Shown: positions 1-5,188 of the stretch, in pieces
Numbering within the stretch: position 1 is the first letter of the stretch
How the letters are laid out: each line of letters starts with the position of its first letter
DNA from: Odoribacteraceae bacterium
GTDB taxonomy: Bacteria; Bacteroidota; Bacteroidia; Bacteroidales; Marinifilaceae
Reading direction: 5' to 3'
Assembly (NCBI GenBank): GCA_031259905.1
Contig: JAIRKS010000106.1
Coordinates: 1-6,106 of the forward strand
Length of the DNA: 6,106 nucleotides
Translations under genes and position numbers: made by a program
Notes under the pieces: model-generated
Told to the model about the DNA's origin: nothing
Seen by the model: only the letters and a program-made list of their open reading frames with translations
Databases searched by the model: none

Positions 1-185
1 ACCGCGACGAGGTGCTCCGCGTCATCGACACGAAGCCCGTCTGGGATCCCCGCTCGCGCGTGAGCCGAATGACGCTCCTCAAGCAACTCCGCGGCGGCGA
101 ACCCTACCGCTACATGGCAAGGCACTTTTTCCCGATGCTACGAAACGCCGCGTATATCAAGGTCTTTTACGATGTTGTCGATTGA
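1..185 (+). CDS. 3' end of a Bacteroidales envelope protein, possibly OmpA/DUF3868-type (partial)
   Basis: An open frame enters from the left edge (first full codon at base 3) and stops at TGA 183-185, giving the last 60 residues of a protein. The visible tail runs RDEVLRVIDTKPVWDPRSR, then a Leu-rich stretch, then LRGGEPYRYMARHFFPMLRN, ending FYDVVD. The order 'VLRVID ... L.GG..Y+YM...FFP.LR.A ... Y.V' resembles my memory of the extreme C-terminus of Bacteroidales OmpA-like/DUF3868 proteins, which often accompany fimbrial or outer-membrane clusters. That assignment is recall of a pattern, not a search. The N-terminus, any signal peptide and the main domain lie outside the window. The gene converges on the minus-strand operon ending at 734, and two terminator-like hairpins follow its stop. 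The coding call is fairly secure because of the clean frame and GC-rich codon usage matching the neighbours; the family name is tentative. Confidence 0.6.
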   Translation, partial: RDEVLRVIDTKPVWDPRSRVSRMTLLKQLRGGEPYRYMARHFFPMLRNAAYIKVFYDVVD

Positions 186-242
186 GGCGAGGGACGTTCT
201 ACGCGTGTCTCCCGCCATGATTTTTCTTATCATCTATGTCTT

Positions 243-271
243 TACGCCGCGTGTCCGCGTATGTTTTTTTT
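243..271 (+). terminator. Possible weak rho-independent terminator
   Basis: TACGC (243-247) pairs with GCGTA (257-261) across a 9-base loop, and TG plus eight T residues follow (262-271). The site lies 58 bases after the stop of the upstream plus-strand gene. The stem is only 5 bp, so it is weak; the T-tract is the stronger part of the evidence. Confidence 0.35.
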
Positions 272-323
272 CACGGACGTCTAACGTTTCGACAAACTAA
301 CTTTCATCTGTCTTTTAGACACC

Positions 324-383
324 CCCCCCTCCTACCGCTACACCGCGACGGCTATACGGAACAAACGGAGGGGGGCTTTCTTT
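324..383 (+). terminator. Terminator-like hairpin with T-rich tail
   Basis: CCCCCCTCC (324-332) is the exact complement of GGAGGGGGG (367-375), and CTTTCTTT follows at 376-383. This suits termination of plus-strand transcription from the gene ending at 185. The 34-base loop is long for a classical terminator, although short CCG/CGG pairings inside it could shorten it. GCCCCCC at 404-410 could compete for the same G-run. The stem sequence also occurs in the arms of the inverted repeat downstream (462-470 and 691-698), so this may instead be a related repeat fragment. Confidence 0.45.
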
Positions 384-538
384 ATCACCCCTCACACCCT
401 CGCGCCCCCCGCTACACGCGGCGGCAGACCAGGCAAGGGGGAAAGTGTTTTCCCCCCTGCACCCCCCTCCAGCCCGTAACACGGGCAGGCATTAAGCTGG
501 CCGGACGTGACGGGGGAAGGTGAAGTACAGGCGATGTA

Positions 539-623
539 GCGTTTCCCCGGCAAGGGGCCGACAAGGGGGGCAATTGCAGGTGTTGCAAATGCCCCCCTTG
601 TCGACCTCTTACCGGGGAAACGC
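539..623. repeat. Central 85-bp stem-loop of the inverted repeat element
   Basis: A 12-bp perfect outer stem (539-550 with 612-623), an imperfect 8-base section (551-558 against 604-611) and a 14-bp perfect inner stem (559-572 with 590-603) lead to TTGCA/TGCAA (574-578 with 584-588) and a five-base loop GGTGT. The imperfect section keeps several pairs, including one G-U wobble. As RNA or extruded DNA this should be very stable on either strand. No T-tract follows on either side, so it is not a standard intrinsic terminator. Confidence 0.8.
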
Positions 624-699
624 TTGATGTCCGTTCATCACGTCTCCCCGTCACGCCCGGCCGGTTTTTGCCCGCCCATGCTAATGGGCTGGAGGGGGT

Positions 700-725
700 G
701 CAGGGGGAAAACATTTTCCCCCTGC
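700..725. repeat. 26-bp palindrome at the operon-proximal end of the element
   Basis: GCAGGGGGAAAA (700-711) pairs with TTTTCCCCCTGC (714-725) with only CA between the arms. The opposite end of the element has an imperfect version (433-460) with one A-C mismatch and one G-T pair. The site starts 8 bp past the stop of the minus-strand PD40 gene, so it would be the first hairpin in that transcript's 3' end. A dimeric DNA-binding protein site is an alternative reading. Confidence 0.7.
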
Positions 726-733
726 CTGGTTAG

Positions 734-2212
734 TCACCGCGCGTGTCGGAAGCGCGGGGTGGTGGGGGTGGTAGAGAAGGCCTTCTCGATTTGGTGCGTG
801 TTGGTGTGGGGTGTGGTAGTGAGTTCGGGGATGTTGAAGGACTTGTAGAGGCGGGAATAGAGGGAGGGGGAGTGTTGGGGGACGATGAAGGGTTTAGAGG
901 CTTGGCCTTGATCATTGAAAAAGGAGAGATAGGGGTGAGAAAAAGAACCGTCGGCGCGACGGGACGAAAACACAATCCATCGACCATTCGACGACCAGGA
1001 ATGATAACTCTCGGCGGCGGCGCTATTAGCGGCGGCGAGCGGGCCGTGATCGCCGGTAGAGAGATCGAGAAGATAGAGATCGCTTTCGGGATGCCAGACG
1101 TGGAAAATCCCGAAATCCCCCAGGGCAAACAAGAGGAAGCGACCGTCGGGAGAGACGCGCGGCAGCGTGGCGCTCTTGCCGTCGGCGGCGGCGTCGAAGA
1201 CCATCTCCGGATCGCCGAAACGACGGGTAGCGGCGTCAAACGGGCGGCGGAGGATATTGTAGCGAATATCCTTGTAACTGACCATAGCGTTCAATGAACG
1301 GTTGGCGAGCGTGGGGCGGTAGACGGCGGAGGAATAATAAAGAAACTTCCCGTCGGGACTCCAGGCGGGGAACGTCTCCAGCTCGTTCGTGTCGCGGGCG
1401 ACGTACGCGACCGTGTTCGCGTCGACATCGTAAAGGATCAAGTCCGAGACGAGATCCTGCACCTCGACCTTGCGGACGTCGCGCGAGTGAAAGAGCTGCC
1501 CCGTGCGGGAGACGGAGTAGGCGATCAGGTCTTCCGTCGGGTGCCAGGCGGGATAAACGCCGCCGGAGACGAGGTCGCCCGTCTTGAGATCGACCTTCGT
1601 GGCCTTGCCGTCGCGGACGATGACCGTGCCTCCGTCCTTGCCTCGCCCGTGCAGCTGCATCTTGTCGCCGCGGTAAGACTGGAAGGCGTGGCAGTTGACG
1701 CAGAGGCGCGAGCGGTCGCGTGGCGACTCCCTGTTGTTGAAAATATCGTGCTCCTCGAACGAGGAGAGATCCCGCTGGCGAATGGCGAGATCCCAGTAGT
1801 AAACGTACCCCGGCTCGATGAGGCGGTACGAGAGATAGCGATCGACGGGAAACTCCGAGACGTGATCACGGACGCGCGGCAGGCGTACCCACTCGCCGTC
1901 GCGCTTGAGGTAGATCTCCAGGAGGATGGAAGCGCCCTTGTTCTCGTCGAGCAACCGCCGCCAGGCTTTCAAGGGGAAGCGGACGACGCGACCGCGGACG
2001 GCGACGCTGCCGGAACGATCGCCGCGGGCGACGGTGATGTAATCGTCGGCGTCGAGAAGGATCTCGAAGTTGAGCGGCGCGATGTTGTAGGGGATCGTGA
2101 TGCCGGTGTAGTCCGGCGAGAGGATGACGGGGAGAGTCACCTCGCGGGCGTCACGCGGCGGCACGACGGAGCACGAGGCGGCAAGGAGGGCGAGGAGGAG
2201 AACGTGTTTCAT
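734..2212 (-). CDS. PD40/TolB-like beta-propeller lipoprotein with one CxxCH haem motif
   Basis: This 492-residue protein starts at ATG 2212. The N-terminus MKHVLLLALLAASC is a lipoprotein signal with likely lipidated Cys14, so the product should be membrane-anchored outside the cytoplasm. A poorly defined beta-rich segment (about 20-160) is followed by CVNCH (171-175), a c-type haem attachment motif, with a possible Met or His ligand in the MQLHGR stretch (185-190). Four WD40-like/PD40 blades then follow: YPAWHPTEDLIAYSV (220-234), FPAWSPDGKFLYYSS (281-295), LPRVSPDGRFLLFAL (350-364) and HSWSSNGRWIVFSS (404-417). The YKSFNIPEL end (456-464) is typical of the Bacteroidales family as I remember it. 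The last 28 residues are a Thr/Pro/His-rich tail that I do not recognise. It is the last gene of the operon, 6 bp after the DUF6057 stop, with no clear Shine-Dalgarno. Redox sensing or electron transfer is inference; the substrate is unknown. Confidence 0.85.
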   Translation of the reverse strand: MKHVLLLALLAASCSVVPPRDAREVTLPVILSPDYTGITIPYNIAPLNFEILLDADDYITVARGDRSGSVAVRGRVVRFPLKAWRRLLDENKGASILLEIYLKRDGEWVRLPRVRDHVSEFPVDRYLSYRLIEPGYVYYWDLAIRQRDLSSFEEHDIFNNRESPRDRSRLCVNCHAFQSYRGDKMQLHGRGKDGGTVIVRDGKATKVDLKTGDLVSGGVYPAWHPTEDLIAYSVSRTGQLFHSRDVRKVEVQDLVSDLILYDVDANTVAYVARDTNELETFPAWSPDGKFLYYSSAVYRPTLANRSLNAMVSYKDIRYNILRRPFDAATRRFGDPEMVFDAAADGKSATLPRVSPDGRFLLFALGDFGIFHVWHPESDLYLLDLSTGDHGPLAAANSAAAESYHSWSSNGRWIVFSSRRADGSFSHPYLSFFNDQGQASKPFIVPQHSPSLYSRLYKSFNIPELTTTPHTNTHQIEKAFSTTPTTPRFRHAR

Positions 2213-2218
2213 GGCGCG

Positions 2219-3964
2219 TCAATTAGTTTTGAGATTCTTCACGGCGAAATAATAGTACCAGTAGGTATCGCCGAACTGCTTGGCGAGGGCGACGAACGAG
2301 CGTTGCGCGGCGGGCATCGCCTGCACGTCGACGAGCGCGGCGAGGAAGCGGTCGAAGCGCTGGCGGGTGACGGCGTCGATGCCGGGGATCGCCTCCTCGT
2401 CGCGCTGTTCGAGACGCGCGAAGAGGAGAGCGGCCTCGCGGACGTGCCGCGGGAGAGCGATGCCGTTCTGCCCGTAGAGGGGGAAGAGGGCGTGGAAACG
2501 CTCCGTCACCTTGAGCACGAGCGCGGCGGCGACGGATAATTCGAGCGCCTCGCGGGTGTCCGGCGGCGCGTCGCGGTGATATTCCAGGAGGAACGGTTCG
2601 AGGAGCGCCGTCTTCTCGCCAAGGCGGTTCTCCCGCGGGGAGAGGCCGCGCGGGAGGAAGGATGCCTTGAGGAGCGTGGCGGGACGAGCGGCGTGCTGCC
2701 GGTAAACGTCTGCCTCGCTGGCGTGGAAGGGGACGCGGGCGAGGGCGTCGGCGTGCTTGATCGCCAGGGGAAACTCGCCGTTGAGGAGCGCCACGCGGGC
2801 CATCACGCGTAACGCGTCGACGGTCATGCCGTGCTGCACGAAGCGCTCCACGGCCCAGCGGTAAGCGTGGTTCAACTGCCCGTGGTGGAAGAGCAAGTCG
2901 GGGCCGGCGATGTATACCGCGCCGGGATACGGGGGCATGTCGTCGCCCTCGCGGGGAAAGGTGAACATCTCGTCGCAGAGCCGCTGGCGCTTGAAGAGGG
3001 CGACGTCGCGGTAGAGGATCACGAGGCGATCGGGCGAGGTGACGGTACGCGCCCGCTCGAGGACAACGTCCCAGCGGTCACGGGCGGCGTGGTACTGCAT
3101 GGATAGCAGCGCGTGGAACGAGGCGTCGCGGTTCGCGAGGAAGACGACGGCGACGCACGACGCTACCAATCCCGCGGCGTTGACAAGCCCCGCGCGCTTC
3201 GTCTCTCCTCGCGACTTCCCGCCGGGGAGGACGATGGCGGCGACGGCGACGAGGGCCGCGGGGATCGGCAGCCAGTTCCACCACGTGGCGCCGTGATTCG
3301 CCGGCAGGAGTAGCCCGGCGGTGTACGCGTCGAAGAGCGAGAGGCGTCCGTGTAGCACGAGGTAGAGCAGCGGGTAGGCGATGACCCAGGCGACGGTCCA
3401 CGCGTAGCGCCTGCCGACGAACAGGACGGCGAGCAGGGCGTAGCAACCGAGCAGCGGGTAACCGACGGCGACCGCGAGGGCGATGTATAGCCGCTGGCGT
3501 CGCGCGTGCCGCGTCACGACGACGACGACGAGCGCGAGGAGTAGTCCCAGCGAGGGGGCCACGAGGTAGTTCTCTCCCGCCGGGACGAAGACGACGTGGT
3601 CGAGCCGCACGACGGCGAGGAAGAGTAGCAACGCCGGCAGGTAGGCGAGCCAGCGCGCAGCGGCAGGGAGACGGCTCGCGGGGAGGAGGAGCCAGCGCGT
3701 GGAGACGAGGATAACCGCGAGGAGCAGGCCGCCAACCAGCGGGTAGGCGAAGAGGCGCGTCAGGAAGCTGCCGGCGAGACGGAGGGCCGTGCCGGGCCAT
3801 TCCAGGAGGTCACGCGGGGAGAAGGTGTCGGGCAGGAGCGGCGACAGCTCCTGGAGGCGGGCGAAGGTGTCGCGGTAGACGGCCGCGTAGCCGACGATGA
3901 ACGCGACGAAGAGGAGGGATTCGATGATCTCTCGCGCGAGGGGGGAAAGGGGTTTACGGTTCAC
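2219..3964 (-). CDS. DUF6057-type polytopic membrane protein
   Basis: This 581-residue protein is read from a GTG at 3964; no ATG lies near the N-terminus, and the frame opens 15 bp after the DUF5715 stop. The N-terminal half is hydrophobic, with probable membrane segments near residues 13-30, 72-92, 104-121, 134-151, 159-183, 188-204, 231-247 and 259-277. From about residue 280 the chain is soluble and helical, with repeat-like stretches (HALLSMQYHAARDRWDVVLE; then LLFHHGQLNHAYRWAVERF and ALRVMARVALLNGEF, about 357-397) suggesting TPR-like helical pairs. This plan, membrane half plus helical-repeat half, matches the Bacteroidales DUF6057 family as I recall it, whose function is undescribed to my knowledge. 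It sits between two lipoprotein genes, with only 6 bp to the downstream one, which suggests a shared envelope role. The C-terminus ends AVKNLKTN. The gene call is strong, the family name moderate, and no function is assigned. Confidence 0.85.
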   Translation of the reverse strand: MNRKPLSPLAREIIESLLFVAFIVGYAAVYRDTFARLQELSPLLPDTFSPRDLLEWPGTALRLAGSFLTRLFAYPLVGGLLLAVILVSTRWLLLPASRLPAAARWLAYLPALLLFLAVVRLDHVVFVPAGENYLVAPSLGLLLALVVVVVTRHARRQRLYIALAVAVGYPLLGCYALLAVLFVGRRYAWTVAWVIAYPLLYLVLHGRLSLFDAYTAGLLLPANHGATWWNWLPIPAALVAVAAIVLPGGKSRGETKRAGLVNAAGLVASCVAVVFLANRDASFHALLSMQYHAARDRWDVVLERARTVTSPDRLVILYRDVALFKRQRLCDEMFTFPREGDDMPPYPGAVYIAGPDLLFHHGQLNHAYRWAVERFVQHGMTVDALRVMARVALLNGEFPLAIKHADALARVPFHASEADVYRQHAARPATLLKASFLPRGLSPRENRLGEKTALLEPFLLEYHRDAPPDTREALELSVAAALVLKVTERFHALFPLYGQNGIALPRHVREAALLFARLEQRDEEAIPGIDAVTRQRFDRFLAALVDVQAMPAAQRSFVALAKQFGDTYWYYYFAVKNLKTN

Positions 3965-3979
3965 GGGAAAGGGCGTTGC

Positions 3980-4609
3980 TCACCTGACGGTGACGTGGAA
4001 ACAGATCTGCTTGTACTCGTAGCGGACATGGCAGCGGCCCTTGCTCCTCAAGTCCAGGAGCACCCCCGCGAGGACGCTCTTGAGCTTGTCGACGGGGGCC
4101 GTCTGCTTGCCGAGGGGCTTGTAGCGGGCGTGCGCGATGTCGAAGGTGGTGGCGAAGAGGTGGGCCGATCGCGCGGAGGCGTTGCCGTTGCGGGCGCGGA
4201 GACGCTCGGCGTCGTCCGTCGCGCGGAGGAGGCTGGTGACGATCAGGGCGTGCGGGGGCAAGCGCTTTGCCTTGAGGGAATCCTGGAAGTTTTCGGCGAT
4301 CTCCTCGAGGAGATCCCGCGCCTCGGGGACGAGGTAGGGGATGGAGTGCGAGAGCTTGTCGACGTGGTAGCGGCTGCAGGAGGTGATCTTCTTCAACGGC
4401 CGCGTGGCGTTGCCGACCTCGGCGGCGGAGGCGATGGGGGTGATGCCGCGGAGCGTGGCGGCGGCGAGGTGCTTCTCGTGCATGTCGTTGAAGGTGCGCG
4501 AGTAGTTCCTGAAGTAGACGAACGGGCGGTTGTCCTCCTCCCTGACCCTCCCGCCGCACGCGACGAGGAGCAGTAACAAGAGCACCGGGAGGTGTTTCAG
4601 CGTGACCAT
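3980..4609 (-). CDS. DUF5715-family lipoprotein, peptidase M15-like
   Basis: I place the start at ATG 4609, giving 209 residues, because it opens directly on a lipoprotein signal, MVTLKHLPVLLLLLLVACGG, with lipobox LVAC and Cys18. The frame extends upstream to 4690, but that adds 27 Arg-rich residues within aroQ and would bury the signal. GAGGGGG lies 6 bases before the ATG and may help initiation. The body has conserved-looking blocks: CSRYHVDKLSHSIPYLVPEA (78-97), ALIVTSLLRATDDAERLRARN (121-141), SARSAHLFATTFDIAH (145-160) and CHVRYEYKQICFHV (193-206). The SAHxxxxxxD pattern followed by a late FHV resembles zinc-binding D-Ala-D-Ala carboxypeptidases of the M15 type; candidate ligands are His150, Asp157 and His205. 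This suggests a cell-wall role, but activity is inferred. Its start overlaps the aroQ end by 13 bp, implying translational coupling. Confidence 0.8.
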   Translation of the reverse strand: MVTLKHLPVLLLLLLVACGGRVREEDNRPFVYFRNYSRTFNDMHEKHLAAATLRGITPIASAAEVGNATRPLKKITSCSRYHVDKLSHSIPYLVPEARDLLEEIAENFQDSLKAKRLPPHALIVTSLLRATDDAERLRARNGNASARSAHLFATTFDIAHARYKPLGKQTAPVDKLKSVLAGVLLDLRSKGRCHVRYEYKQICFHVTVR

Positions 4610-5046
4610 GCCGCCCCCTCCCCGTTTTCTAACGCGATCACGGCAAGCTCGTACGAGGCCAGCCCGAAGCCGGAGATGACGCCGCGGCAAACGGCGGTGA
4701 GGAACGAGCGGTGGCGGAACGTCTCCCTCCTGGCGGTGTTCGAGACGTGTACCTCGATGACGGGCGCGGCGACGGCAGCCACGGCATCGGCCAGGGCCAC
4801 GGAGGTGTGCGTGTACGCGCCGGCGTTGAGCACGATGCCGTCGAGGGAGAAGCCCGCCGCGTGGATCTTGTCGATGAGCGCCCCCTCGTGATTCGACTGG
4901 TAGTAGTCGATCGTCACCCCGGGATGCCTCACGCGCAACCCCTCGAGGAACGCCTCGAAGGATACCGCGCCGTATATCGCCGGCTCGCGCGTCCCCAGGA
5001 GGTTCAGGTTGGGGCCGTTCAGGATCAGAATGTTTTTTTTCTCCAT
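4597..5046 (-). CDS. aroQ: Type II 3-dehydroquinate dehydratase
   Basis: The 149-residue product has the usual length for the type II enzyme, which dehydrates 3-dehydroquinate to 3-dehydroshikimate in the cytoplasmic shikimate pathway. The diagnostic blocks are present: ILNGPNLNLLGTREPAIYG (7-26) with Arg20 and catalytic Tyr25, DYYQSNHEGALIDKIH (47-62), LNAGAYTHTSVALADA (73-88) with Asn74 and His80, and IEVHVSNTARRETFRHRS (97-114) with catalytic His100 and Arg111. These match the Mycobacterium numbering (Arg19, Tyr24, Asn75, His81, His101, Arg112) within one residue. It starts at ATG 5046 behind a -7-like box at 5069-5076 and is the first gene of the minus-strand operon, overlapping the DUF5715 start by 13 bp. 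The divergent aroQ/xerD arrangement is familiar from Bacteroidales. Function and symbol are secure. Confidence 0.96.
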   Translation of the reverse strand: MEKKNILILNGPNLNLLGTREPAIYGAVSFEAFLEGLRVRHPGVTIDYYQSNHEGALIDKIHAAGFSLDGIVLNAGAYTHTSVALADAVAAVAAPVIEVHVSNTARRETFRHRSFLTAVCRGVISGFGLASYELAVIALENGEGAAWSR

Positions 5047-5068
5047 GTGTGTCTTGATTTAATGCTTA

Positions 5069-5076
5069 CAAATCTA
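5069..5076 (-). promoter_or_regulatory. Probable -7 box of the aroQ operon promoter
   Basis: On the minus strand this reads TAGATTTG, an exact match to the Bacteroidetes -7 consensus TAnnTTTG. It ends 22 bases before the aroQ ATG, leaving a short leader. The matching -33 TTTG is poor: the nearest candidate is CTTG (complement of 5088-5091), which lies closer than the usual spacing. This would be the only evident promoter for all four operon genes. Confidence 0.5.
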
Positions 5077-5119
5077 CACGTTTTTTTCAAGTTCCCCCGC
5101 CACGAGAAAGGAAAATGAT

Positions 5120-5127
5120 TACCTTTA
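5120..5127 (+). promoter_or_regulatory. Possible -7 box for xerD
   Basis: TACCTTTA matches seven of the eight positions of TAnnTTTG (the final G is A). No TTTG is visible at the expected -33 distance. It lies 61 bases before the chosen xerD ATG and just upstream of the hairpin at 5135-5155, so that hairpin would fall in the leader of the transcript. Confidence 0.3.
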
Positions 5128-5134
5128 GCGCGTT

Positions 5135-5155
5135 GCTTTCCCCGGCAGGGAAAGC
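5135..5155. promoter_or_regulatory. Hairpin in the aroQ/xerD divergent region
   Basis: GCTTTCCC (5135-5142) pairs perfectly with GGGAAAGC (5148-5155) around a five-base loop CGGCA. Nearby CGC (5129-5131) and GCG (5156-5158) could extend it across a bulge. It lies 34 bases before the xerD ATG and could be an operator or a leader structure. The 11-mer TTTCCCCGGCA within it also occurs in the large inverted repeat at 542-552. Confidence 0.4.
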
Positions 5156-5188
5156 GCGAGAAGAATACTCACGTTTATCGTATTGCTC

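Larger units (their letters stand above)
428..730. repeat. 303-bp nested-palindrome inverted repeat element (foldback/MITE-like, unnamed)
   Basis: The outer ends are exact complements: ACCAGGCA (428-435) and TGCCTGGT (723-730). Pairing continues inward: GGGGG/CCCCC, TCCAGCCC (468-475) with GGGCTGGA (686-693), GGCCGGACGTGACGGGG (499-515) with its complement at 646-662 (16 of 17), GCGTTTCCCCGG (539-550) with 612-623 (12 of 12), and CGACAAGGGGGGCA (559-572) with 590-603 (14 of 14), closing on a GGTGT loop at 579-583. Each arm also contains its own small hairpins: 433-460, 472-486 and 526-538 on the left, mirrored by 625-640, 674-689 and 700-725 on the right. No protein is encoded and no flanking target-site duplication is visible. 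It begins 3 bp beyond the stop codon of the minus-strand operon. It could be a foldback MITE, a REP/BIME-like intergenic element, or a structured 3' UTR acting as a terminator or RNA stabiliser. Its structure is certain; its class and function are not known to me. Confidence 0.85.
186..733. other. 548-bp non-coding region between convergent genes
   Basis: This stretch separates the plus-strand gene ending at 185 from the minus-strand gene ending at 734. Open frames here (for example 236-523 plus and 412-714 minus) give Pro/Arg/His-rich peptides without a recognisable domain and run through the palindromes, so I do not treat them as genes. The left part (186-320) is less GC-rich, with T-tracts (264-271) and small hairpins. 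From about 321 on, the sequence is dominated by runs of 5-8 G or C, and 428-730 is a large inverted repeat described separately. No tRNA or rRNA was seen. Because both flanking genes point inward, a terminator role for parts of the region is expected; promoters are not. Confidence 0.7.

Noticed and set aside
412..714. Minus-strand open frame of 100 codons inside the inverted repeat
   Set aside because: It is a translation of palindromic G/C-run DNA; its Pro/Ser-rich ends mirror each other because of the repeat, and no domain is visible.
428..730. Target-site duplication flanking the inverted repeat
   Set aside because: The flanks (GGCAG on the left, TAGTC on the right) share no convincing direct repeat, so insertion by a transposase is not demonstrated.
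186..733. CRISPR array or direct-repeat array
   Set aside because: The repeats are inverted and nested, with no regularly spaced direct repeats separated by unique spacers.
774..787. Perfect 14-bp palindrome GAGAAGGCCTTCTC
   Set aside because: It lies within the PD40 coding sequence, and one such palindrome in about 6 kb is close to chance expectation.
743..1297. Plus-strand open frame of 184 codons
   Set aside because: Antisense to the PD40 propeller gene, Gly/Arg-rich, no recognisable domain.
1487..2539. Long plus-strand open frame (350 codons) opposite the PD40 and DUF6057 genes
   Set aside because: It spans the junction of two well-supported minus-strand genes and encodes a Gly/Glu/Asp/Val-rich chain with no domain, as antisense frames do in GC-rich coding DNA.
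3078..3800. Minus-strand open frame of 240 codons
   Set aside because: A shifted frame of the DUF6057 gene; the product is extremely Arg/Pro-rich, while the chosen frame has clear membrane segments.
3954..4559. Minus-strand open frame of 201 codons overlapping the DUF5715 gene
   Set aside because: Arg/Gln/Pro/His-rich shadow of the DUF5715 lipoprotein; no signal peptide or domain.
5183..5188. TTG start for xerD two codons upstream of the ATG
   Set aside because: The ATG at 5189 gives a standard-length XerD N-terminus, and nothing favours the rarer start codon.
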